The notes beneath the pieces are model-generated. The model made no database searches and had not been told where the DNA came from. It saw only the letters and a list, made by a program, of their open reading frames with translations. DNA of 5,538 bases. It comes from Candidatus Thorarchaeota archaeon. GTDB taxonomy: Archaea > Asgardarchaeota > Thorarchaeia > Thorarchaeales > Thorarchaeaceae. Positions 1-4,802 of this stretch are shown here, in pieces. Made by a program: the position numbers and the translations under genes. Location of the stretch: contig WTCK01000152.1 in the NCBI GenBank assembly GCA_013138615.1, forward strand, positions 1-5,538, given 5' to 3'. Within the stretch, counting starts at the first letter, position 1. Each line of letters begins with the position of its first letter.

Positions 1-428
1 CTTCGGTATACAGGGGTGACCTTCTTAACAATGTCAATCAGGTCGTACATGCTGAACGGTTTCTGAAGGAATGCCCTCGCACCTGCTGCGAAAACCATTT
101 CGCCCAAGTCATCGTCAGAACTAGAAACGGTTACAATCGCAAGGTTCGAATCAAGGTCCAGCATACTCTCTATGAGTTTAACTCTCTCCACTTCAGGGAG
201 TCATAGATCGAGGATAACAATGTCAGGTTCGTGTTGACTTACTGCTACAAGCAGTTCTGTGCCGTGGGAAACCTCTCTGACAACTCTATACCCTGCTTCC
301 TCAATCGACAGCCGCAATAATGCTCCGAGTAACATTACATCACTCGCAATTACTACACTAGCCTCGGACTTGTCTGACAAGATAATCACGCTTCCAAGGG
401 GAGGTTCGAGGATGATTGAATGGTCCAT
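1..428 (-). pseudogene. Receiver-only (CheY-like) response regulator interrupted by an in-frame TGA
   Basis: A receiver domain is readable across an internal stop. Numbering from the ATG at 426-428, the acidic pocket is S29-D30 (normally two acidic residues), the phospho-acceptor is D74 in ILDL, the switch Ser is S102 and the conserved Lys is K123 in QKPF. Codon 76 is TGA (201-203), at the variable x of the D-L-x-L-P loop. After it 66 codons stay open to the window edge and carry the second half of the fold, so the gene is also cut by the window at its 3' end. About 24 residues precede the first strand, so GTG (V14) or TTG (L17) could be the true start. It lies 10 bp downstream of an intact receiver gene, almost certainly in the same transcript. 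A recent nonsense mutation is most likely. Sequencing error, readthrough or recoding remain possible. Loss of one acidic-pair residue suggests weak Mg binding even if it is read through. Confidence 0.75.
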
Positions 429-438
429 CTGAGCAATC

Positions 439-810
439 TTATTCCTCTACCGCATTCTCAACTAGGTCAAGCATGTGTCTGATGGTAACCGGTTTTAGGC
501 CAAAACTCGAGGCTCCGCTAGTCATTGCAGATTCCCTCACATTTGCATCTGCACTAATGAATACGATGTGAGCCTTTGGATCCAATGCAAGAATCTCGGA
601 CATTGCTTCAAGGCCGTCTTTGTTAGGCATTCGATGGTCCAGGATGATGACATCGGGCCTTGGGTCCATCAGTTTGAACTTCTCTATTGCCTCTGCGCCG
701 TCGTATGCGTCACCGATCACTTGGTGTCCCTTGATTGAAAAGACGTCCTTGTAAAGCCGATGCAGGATGGCTTCGTCATCGATGATGAATATTGTGACCA
801 ACTTTTTCAC
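439..810 (-). CDS. CheY-like single-domain response regulator
   Basis: The 123-residue product is a complete receiver domain with no output domain. A partner histidine kinase would phosphorylate it, and it would act in the cytoplasm by protein-protein contact. The visible signature residues are D11-D12 (acidic Mg pocket), D58 in ILDHRMP (phospho-acceptor), S86 in FISAD (switch Ser/Thr) and K106 in LKP. Length matches free-standing CheY-type proteins. The start is GTG at 808-810, inside the sequence GAGGTG. That same GAGGTG would be a well-placed Shine-Dalgarno for a TTG at 799-801, three codons later, so the true start may be there. It is the first gene of a leftward pair, with a second receiver following after 10 bp. 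No kinase is visible in the window. The phosphorelay role is known for the family; its partner and target are unknown. Confidence 0.93.
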   Translation of the reverse strand: MKKLVTIFIIDDEAILHRLYKDVFSIKGHQVIGDAYDGAEAIEKFKLMDPRPDVIILDHRMPNKDGLEAMSEILALDPKAHIVFISADANVRESAMTSGASSFGLKPVTIRHMLDLVENAVEE

Positions 811-918
811 CTCTATGCACGAGATTGCCGTAGACTGTTTCTAGGTTGTCGCTCGCGAAAGATATTCTATGTAGTCCCTTCAGTCATTGCGCGCTGGTTG
901 CTTAGTTCCTGTTTCACG

Positions 919-925
919 ATATAAA
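919..925 (-). promoter_or_regulatory. Candidate archaeal TATA box for the leftward receiver pair
   Basis: On the minus strand this reads TTTATAT, inside GTTTATATCG. With the usual archaeal spacing of about 27 bp, transcription would start near 895 and leave a leader of roughly 85 nt before the GTG at 810. A second AT-rich element (AATATAG) lies just upstream. The assignment rests only on the motif and its position in a gene-poor, AT-rich region, where such matches arise by chance. Confidence 0.3.
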
Positions 926-991
926 CTATATTGGGTTAGGCACCCCGCAGTAAAGCCCTTCGCTTCGCCATCTAGTTTTCGATCCACATTT

Positions 992-1255
992 TTATCGCTC
1001 ACTTTTATCACTCATAACCTGCCGATTTTTCGAAAGGTTTTGCTCATGTGCAACCCTCACTTCTGCAGATATTTTTTCATTATCACTTCCTTCATTGCCC
1101 TCAAAGTGACGGCAATTGGGGGCAGTGATTCCAGTAGTTTTGCAAACTCCGAGAAGATTTTCCACGCCTATCATTGTCATATGTATAAAGCTTGTAATGG
1201 CATGCTCATGATCATTGCCTTCTTCATGATAAATAACATATTGAGTCGTATCCAC
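992..1255 (-). CDS. Weak candidate small acidic hypothetical protein
   Basis: An 87-codon frame starts with GTG at 1253-1255; ATG codons at 1178-1180 and 1172-1174 are alternatives. The product is rich in Glu, Asp, Asn and His and has no membrane segment, signal peptide or recognised motif. A 146-codon frame runs on the plus strand over 887-1327 in the same triplet register, so each frame could be a shadow of the other. The plus-strand translation is rich in Phe, His and Ser and poor in acidic residues, as expected for the antisense of an acidic protein, so the minus strand is the better candidate. There is no convincing ribosome binding site or promoter at the GTG. It may simply be chance. 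Confidence 0.2.
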   Translation of the reverse strand: MDTTQYVIYHEEGNDHEHAITSFIHMTMIGVENLLGVCKTTGITAPNCRHFEGNEGSDNEKISAEVRVAHEQNLSKNRQVMSDKSER

Positions 1256-1846
1256 TTATTGAATACGGATAGCTCATCTCCGCCCTACCATCATGTGCAG
1301 CTGTATTCAGTTACCGTGTACTGGTAGCTTCCACCGAGGATAACCCGGCTTATTTGAGTACTTCTTATTGTCATAGACCTTATCACCCAGTTTCTGGGTA
1401 TGTGAGGTACAATGAATCCTCTCAATTTGTAGATGAAGACGCTGCTAATTGATCGTGAACTGCGTTCAATGCACGAAGTGTTACTATTATTGAAACACCA
1501 AAATGGCAAATATCGATTATGAATGACTGCCTTGAAATGGTACTATATGCACCGAGCAAAGGCGGTTAAGAATATAATAATGAATGGTGAATTATATAGA
1601 CGTATGATTAATACAATATCGCTCAGAAAAATAAACCTATAACAAATGTTTGAATGAATGTGGGATCTAAAAGTTAAGGCAGGATGTGAACTGCAATAGT
1701 GAATCGTGCAATTGGGAGTGGAAACTGAGCGTTAGACATTGCTGAGTTTATGCTGTTTGCCCTAGTCCAGATGCTTGAATGCGATCCTAGATTAGGTGTG
1801 GAAACAATAATATCTGCCAATAGCGCAGTTGCACGAAGTGAAACCC

Positions 1847-2383
1847 ATGTTTGAAGGCAAATTAATGCGGCTTGTTGTTCTTGAAGGAAAACACCTAGAT
1901 CATTTAGTAGAGAATTGGAACAATCCTGTAATGAGGCGATTCCTAGGAGGCGTTATCCCGCACAGCAGGCAATCGGAAGCAGACTGGCTTCAATCCGTGC
2001 AAGACGACATGAAACGTCAGAAGATGTTTGTATTCGCGATAGAACGCCTATCTAATGATGCATTCCTGGGTACATTAGCGGTTCATGACATCGATTGGAT
2101 TGCAAGAAATGGGCGATTAGGCGTAGTTATCCACAAGCCTGAGAACTGGGGTAAAGGATATGGGACAGAAGCGATGGAGCTGCTTATCGACTTCTGTTGG
2201 AAGCACATCAATCTAAGACGGCTGGAGCTAGGCGTTCATTCTTTTAATCAGCGTGCAAAGAAATTCTACCTGAAACTGGGTTTCGTTGAGTACGGGACCG
2301 CGCATCAGCAGTTCTACATTGATGGAGAATACGTGGACACCATAATGATGGAGCTATTCCGACCAGAAACCAAGGATCGATAA
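1847..2383 (+). CDS. GNAT-family N-acetyltransferase, RimJ/RimL type
   Basis: The 178-residue product should transfer an acetyl group from acetyl-CoA to an amine, either a protein N-terminus or a small molecule. It shows the RimJ/RimL order: an N-terminal beta strand after FEGKLMRL, an acidic EADW segment near residue 45, then the acetyl-CoA pyrophosphate loop NWGKGYG at about residues 100-106 followed by TEAMELLI. Next comes the C-terminal signature with N134, Y141 (the usual general-acid Tyr) and LGF at 144-146, and finally the typical DGEYVDTIMMEL ending. I chose ATG 1847 because GAAGTG at 1835-1840 gives a Shine-Dalgarno with 6-nt spacing and the family normally begins close to this point. 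The frame opens further upstream at a TTG (1829), six codons earlier. Substrate cannot be read from sequence. It shares a strand with the downstream receiver but is 104 bp away, and that gene has its own promoter-like element. Confidence 0.92.
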   Translation: MFEGKLMRLVVLEGKHLDHLVENWNNPVMRRFLGGVIPHSRQSEADWLQSVQDDMKRQKMFVFAIERLSNDAFLGTLAVHDIDWIARNGRLGVVIHKPENWGKGYGTEAMELLIDFCWKHINLRRLELGVHSFNQRAKKFYLKLGFVEYGTAHQQFYIDGEYVDTIMMELFRPETKDR

Positions 2384-2403
2384 GGCTGTTAGAACGGATA
2401 GAA

Positions 2404-2429
2404 ATGTACCCCGATTATGTACCCAAATT
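2404..2429 (+). repeat. Imperfect 13-bp tandem repeat upstream of the third receiver gene
   Basis: Two adjacent 13-bp units, atgtaccccgatt and atgtacccaaatt, match at 11 of 13 positions and share an exact atgtaccc core. The array ends 2 bp before the TATA-like element at 2432, which places it where archaeal activators often bind, just upstream of the BRE/TATA. It could be a regulator-binding site for the receiver gene at 2488. No protein in the window can be assigned to it. The mutational origin (slippage or selection) is unknown. Confidence 0.5.
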
Positions 2430-2431
2430 GG

Positions 2432-2437
2432 TATATA
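2432..2437 (+). promoter_or_regulatory. Candidate archaeal TATA box for the third receiver gene
   Basis: TATATA within ttggtatatagatg follows an A-rich BRE-like stretch (cccaaatt). Standard spacing puts the transcription start near 2461, giving a leader of about 27 nt before ATG 2488. A weak purine stretch, tagggcg, near 2474-2480 may serve as the ribosome binding site. The motif and geometry are good, but there is no direct evidence of use. Confidence 0.5.
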
Positions 2438-2487
2438 GATGATGAAGATAAGAGTGAATTAGAGCGAAACACTTAGGGCGTTAGAAT

Positions 2488-2862
2488 ATGACGAGTAGGA
2501 AGAAGATCCTCGTAGTCGATGACGAGCGCATCACAACTCAGCTTGTTCAGGCATTCCTAGAACCCGAGGGCTTTGAAGTGGTCTTAGCCTATGATGGAGT
2601 AGAGGCTCTTGAAGTTGCGCGGGCTGAGAAACCGGACCTTATTCTGCTAGACATCGTGCTCCCCAGAAAGGATGGTTTCGATGTGTGTGAGGAGCTAAGG
2701 AGTGACCCTGACTTCAAAGATGTTCGTATCCTCATGTTCACTGCTAAGGGTCTTAGTCAAGACGTTGAAAGAGGTCGTCAAGTTGGGGCTGACGAATACA
2801 TAATCAAACCATTCTCAGGAAAGAATCTTCTAGCTATCATAAAGAAGCAGCTTGGGTTATGA
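2488..2862 (+). CDS. CheY-like single-domain response regulator
   Basis: The 124-residue product is one complete receiver domain with a fully canonical active site. It has D11-D12 in the VVDDE pocket, the phospho-acceptor D55 in LLDIVLP, T85 in MFTAK as the switch Thr, aromatic switch residue Y104 and K107 in IKPF. The DPDFKDVRIL stretch (73-82) is common in PleD/DivK-like and archaeal receivers. There is no DNA-binding or enzymatic output domain, so a phosphorylated form would signal by binding a partner. The start is ATG with a modest ribosome binding site. The gene stands alone, downstream of an acetyltransferase gene and convergent with the ArsR-type regulator gene, with only 27 bp between their ends. 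It is more canonical than the two receivers at the left end, so it is probably not a recent copy of either. Confidence 0.95.
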   Translation: MTSRKKILVVDDERITTQLVQAFLEPEGFEVVLAYDGVEALEVARAEKPDLILLDIVLPRKDGFDVCEELRSDPDFKDVRILMFTAKGLSQDVERGRQVGADEYIIKPFSGKNLLAIIKKQLGL

Positions 2863-2889
2863 ACTGGGCTGAGTGTGAATATACCACAG

Positions 2890-3612
2890 TCACTCGAACT
2901 CTATTGGCACATCCTTCTCTGTTTGGTCATCCTTCTTCTCAGGGGACCTCGGTTTAATTGGTAGACTAAACATCTTCTCAAACAAGTTCAAAGCTTCGCG
3001 CATTGACTCTGACCACAGGTCCTTTCCTGTCATAGTTCCAACAGGAATGCCCATGCGAACTGGGTCAATAAGAGATCTTACACGCTGGCAGCTCTCTTGG
3101 TCCCAATTCCACTCAATCATTATGCCCTCAATGTGTCGGATTATATCCGCACGAACAGATGCGAGGCGCATTCTCTCTTCATCAATTGCGCCCAACTGCT
3201 TGTGGGTCTTGTCCAACTCCTTTAGGAGTCTACGTACAGCCTTCACATCAGAATCTGCGTCTTGGGGGAAAAAGCGCGGACGTGCAGTTATTGCGGCGGG
3301 ATGCCGCTTATGAGTCACTCTCATCACAAAGGCGTTTGGAAGTATTGTAGTTGATAGGCCGAAGTTTGCCTTGAGGCGGTAGTAAATCCTGTCTGGACCT
3401 AGGTCACTCTCACGCATCTCACGTTCTACAAGAGCTGCGTCCTGGAGTGCATCTAAGTGCTTTAGCACCACCCGTCTATTTGTTTCCAGAAGTTTGCCTA
3501 GTTCGTATGGGTATCTTGGACTCTGCGCTAAAAGTCGCAATATGCGCCTTCTAGTAATGTGGCCAAGTGCCTTGAACACTTTGTCAAGATCCTCTGGGTC
3601 AGTTCTTGTCAA
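2890..3612 (-). CDS. ArsR-type winged-helix transcriptional regulator with C-terminal coiled-coil extension
   Basis: From TTG at 3610-3612 the product is 240 residues. An N-terminal winged helix spans about residues 8-82: helix 1 is DKVFKALGH, then RRRILRLLA, the ELGKLLE turn, the recognition helix around residues 46-62 (RRVVLKHLDALQ) and a wing ending in PDRIYYRL. The FGLSTTILPNAF strand that follows resembles archaeal ArsR-family proteins of the PH1932 kind. Residues of about 120-165 are highly charged and probably helical or coiled coil, suited to dimerisation. The tail after 222 is Lys/Glu/Asp rich and likely disordered. No Cys metal-site motif (CxC) is visible, so metal sensing is unsupported. 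I chose this TTG because GGAGGA lies 9 nt upstream and it clears the preceding frame. GTG at 3657 would add 15 residues and overlap that frame. It probably represses or activates nearby genes, possibly itself; its target is unknown. Confidence 0.87.
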   Translation of the reverse strand: MTRTDPEDLDKVFKALGHITRRRILRLLAQSPRYPYELGKLLETNRRVVLKHLDALQDAALVEREMRESDLGPDRIYYRLKANFGLSTTILPNAFVMRVTHKRHPAAITARPRFFPQDADSDVKAVRRLLKELDKTHKQLGAIDEERMRLASVRADIIRHIEGIMIEWNWDQESCQRVRSLIDPVRMGIPVGTMTGKDLWSESMREALNLFEKMFSLPIKPRSPEKKDDQTEKDVPIEFE

Positions 3613-3621
3613 CGATGACAG

Positions 3622-3627
3622 TCCTCC
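3622..3627 (-). promoter_or_regulatory. Strong Shine-Dalgarno that decides the regulator start
   Basis: GGAGGA on the minus strand lies 9 nt before the TTG at 3610-3612. It is the best ribosome binding site in the window and supports the TTG over the GTG at 3655-3657, which has no comparable site. Its position inside the reading frame of a GTG-started protein also argues against the longer form. Confidence 0.65.
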
Positions 3628-3635
3628 GAGTACAC

Positions 3636-3818
3636 CTAGAAGACAGGAGTATTCCACATACTAGTTAGGATGGTATACCACTCTATCATCAGCTTGCTGG
3701 GTGCCCAGCTCACATTAGAGATAGTCATCCATCCAGCTGGTCCGATATTATCCTGTCTGGCCTCTACATTTGCATCTACATCTATGTCTGCAATCAAGTT
3801 TACATCACGCCAATGCAC
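3636..3818 (-). CDS. Short Trp-rich unknown open frame, possible C-terminal gene remnant
   Basis: I do not recognise this product. The only in-frame start candidate near the 5' end is GTG at 3816-3818 (60 residues), without a Shine-Dalgarno. The same frame is open back to 3905, immediately after the GTPase stop, giving 89 codons with no start. The translation looks protein-like: six Trp spread along the 89 codons, an acidic IADIDVDANVE segment, and a C-terminus ending in WNTPVF. The startless part has an internal repeat, LGTDWFTS and LGTDYYSS, 16 codons apart, with conservative W/Y, F/Y and T/S changes. It sits between the GTPase and the ArsR-type gene on the same strand and ends 23 bp before the latter's TTG. 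It could be the C-terminal relic of a larger gene whose front was lost, or a real small gene with an unusual start. It could also be non-coding spacer with a fortuitous open frame. Confidence 0.35.
   Translation of the reverse strand: MHWRDVNLIADIDVDANVEARQDNIGPAGWMTISNVSWAPSKLMIEWYTILTSMWNTPVF
3671..3680 (-). promoter_or_regulatory. Palindrome with TATA core, candidate promoter and operator of the ArsR-type gene
   Basis: TGGTATACCA is a perfect 10-bp palindrome. Its TATA-like core would place transcription start near 3648 and a leader of about 36 nt before the TTG at 3612, containing the GGAGGA site. A dimeric winged-helix protein binding a palindrome over its own TATA box is a known autorepression arrangement in archaea; here it is only inferred. 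A 10-bp palindrome alone is weak evidence. Confidence 0.3.
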
Positions 3819-3832
3819 CGGACTAGAGTAAT

Positions 3833-3894
3833 AGTCGGTCCCTAGTACACTCGTTGCATTACTAATAAGACTTGTGAACCAGTCGGTCCCTAGT
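3833..3894. repeat. Pair of identical 14-bp direct repeats
   Basis: The string agtcggtccctagt occurs at 3833-3846 and at 3881-3894, start to start 48 bp. An exact 14-bp repeat this close is unlikely by chance. The 48-bp offset is a multiple of three, and in the minus-strand frame both copies encode LGTD, with similar residues continuing after the identical DNA ends. This fits a coding repeat in the short frame between the GTPase and the regulator. Paired regulatory sites are the alternative. Confidence 0.7.
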
Positions 3895-3905
3895 TCAAAG
3901 GAGCA

Positions 3906-4418
3906 TTACCGTGCTTCGAGGACCATCTCAGCCATTTTGCTGAAGCTGTCGTCTACGTTCTCGTTTAGCTTTACCGAGGCCTCGAGATAGACTCCATCGA
4001 AACGCTTTGCAATCTTCTTGCCTTCCGCTTTTGACACAATTCGCTCGTCCTTGAGGTCGGTCTTGTTGGCTACGACAAGACATTCGTATCCCTTGAGGTG
4101 AGAGTCAACTTCCTTTTTCCACTTGGTCAATTCCTCAAAGCTCTCCCTGGAAGTCACATCATACATGAAGATTACGCCTTTTGACCCTGGATAGAATCCG
4201 GCTCGAACGCCTCCTAGGAAATCTTGGGACCCCAGATCCCAAATTTGAAGCTTAACTCTGTTGCGATTTAACTCCATTTTCTTAATAGCAAAATCTGCTC
4301 CCAGTGTAGGAGCATAGTATTCGCGAAACTTCCCCGTTGTATAACGCAGAATAATCGAGGTTTTTCCCACAGCCGCTCCGCCTACCGTGACGATTTTGAA
4401 TAAGTATGATGGACTCAT
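3906..4418 (-). CDS. Rab/Ras-like small GTPase
   Basis: From ATG 4416-4418 the product is 170 residues, a bare G domain. G1 is GGAAVGKTS (G13 to S21, catalytic-site K19 and T20). Switch I YAPTLGADF supplies T38, the Mg-binding Thr, in a Rab-like context. G3 is WDLGSQ, with D61 and Q65. G4 is NKTD (118-121) and G5 is EASVK (146-150). The YDVTSRESFEEL stretch is also Rab-like. The DxxG Gly of G3 (Ras Gly60) is Ser64 here, which is unusual. There is no C-terminal Cys for prenylation and no membrane segment, so it should be cytosolic or recruited by a partner. A TTG at 4428-4430 would add four residues. A TATA-like element centred about 28 bp upstream suggests a nearly leaderless mRNA. It follows two co-translated genes of unknown function on the same strand. 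Eukaryote-like GTPases of this kind are abundant in Asgard archaea. Its exact pathway is unknown. Confidence 0.94.
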   Translation of the reverse strand: MSPSYLFKIVTVGGAAVGKTSIILRYTTGKFREYYAPTLGADFAIKKMELNRNRVKLQIWDLGSQDFLGGVRAGFYPGSKGVIFMYDVTSRESFEELTKWKKEVDSHLKGYECLVVANKTDLKDERIVSKAEGKKIAKRFDGVYLEASVKLNENVDDSFSKMAEMVLEAR

Positions 4419-4440
4419 GACGAATATCAAATCCTGCTAG

Positions 4441-4450
4441 TATCATATAC
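4441..4450 (-). promoter_or_regulatory. Candidate TATA box for the GTPase gene
   Basis: On the minus strand this reads GTATATGATA. With a 26-27 bp offset, transcription would start at about 4419-4420, directly at the ATG at 4416-4418. That predicts a leaderless or nearly leaderless transcript, common in archaea, and agrees with the poorly placed Shine-Dalgarno (AGGA, 13 nt from the ATG). It lies in the 42-54 bp gap after the upstream gene, so the GTPase may be expressed separately from that pair. Confidence 0.42.
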
Positions 4451-4472
4451 CTAGTTCAATGTTGCGGACAAT

Positions 4473-4802
4473 TCACCGGTTCATGAAGTCTGAGAGCAGG
4501 CTCATAAGGTCAACTAAGCTCTTCTTCTTACTAGTGAGCTCTTCAGGCAAAGTGGCCTCATACTGCTTTGAGAGAATCAATAATGTTAACCTGGCACCTG
4601 GCCCGAGCTTTGAGTATTCTAGGAGGAAGCGTTCCAAAGATTCCGGGCTATTCTCATCATGTCGCTCGTCATCAGGGTCGTCGATGAGAATGACGCCTGC
4701 TTTTGTACAGGTTTCCACAATGCTTTGTCTGCCGTAGATAGTCTGCCCTCGTCTACCAAGTATGCTGACCATCTCCTGAAGACCGGCTTTATCTTGAATC
4801 AT
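4473..4802 (-). CDS. Unknown 109-residue protein co-translated with the upstream gene
   Basis: I do not recognise the family. The start ATG at 4800-4802 overlaps the upstream stop as ATGA, so the two products are almost certainly translationally coupled and may form a complex. The protein is soluble, with no signal peptide or membrane segment. Residues 1-40 read as helix then strand, ending in the hydrophobic AGVILIDD. Residues 41-50 form a strongly acidic patch (DDPDDERHDE). Residues 53-83 look helical, and the tail has a basic KKK (92-94) followed by a Leu-rich helix. There is no P-loop and no clear roadblock/LC7 signature, although partner proteins of that kind often accompany archaeal GTPases. 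It ends 54 bp before the GTPase ATG. A role as GTPase effector or regulator is inferred from position only. Confidence 0.8.
   Translation of the reverse strand: MIQDKAGLQEMVSILGRRGQTIYGRQSIVETCTKAGVILIDDPDDERHDENSPESLERFLLEYSKLGPGARLTLLILSKQYEATLPEELTSKKKSLVDLMSLLSDFMNR

Larger units (their letters stand above)
811..1846. other. About 1 kb gene-poor region between divergent genes
   Basis: This stretch separates the leftward receiver genes from the rightward acetyltransferase gene. It is AT-richer than the flanking genes, especially around 1500-1670, and has many short stops in all frames outside 887-1327. I see no tRNA-like fold, no C/D-box pair, no terminal inverted repeats of an insertion sequence and no CRISPR-type repeats. 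An 11-bp string, tgcacgaagtg, occurs at 1470-1480 and again at 1830-1840 near the acetyltransferase start; that level of repetition is expected by chance in a window this long. The only coding candidate is the weak minus-strand frame at 992-1255. Promoters for both flanking genes must lie here. Confidence 0.6.

Noticed and set aside
144..153. tRNA T-loop-like string ggttcgaatc
   Set aside because: The flanks (caagg on both sides) cannot pair as a T stem, no anticodon or acceptor arm surrounds it, and it lies inside the receiver coding frame.
887..1327. 146-codon plus-strand frame
   Set aside because: The product is rich in Phe, His and Ser and nearly lacks acidic residues, with no recognisable domain or ribosome binding site. 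It looks like the antisense of a codon-aligned minus-strand frame.
1291..1509. 72-codon minus-strand frame
   Set aside because: Composition is Ser/Arg/Ile-rich and irregular, there is no start context, and it sits in AT-rich spacer. It looks like a chance frame.
1688..1846. Minus-strand open stretch with Ala/Ser/Asn-rich translation opposite the acetyltransferase start
   Set aside because: It has no well-placed start near its beginning and runs antisense into the acetyltransferase gene. There is no motif, so it is most likely fortuitous.
2438..2444. ATGATGA resembling a C box of an archaeal C/D guide RNA
   Set aside because: No CTGA D box or internal D'/C' pair follows at the right spacing, and the string overlaps the promoter of the third receiver gene.
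3047..3350. Plus-strand frames opposite the ArsR-type regulator gene
   Set aside because: They are shadows. The minus strand carries a clear winged-helix protein with a strong ribosome binding site.
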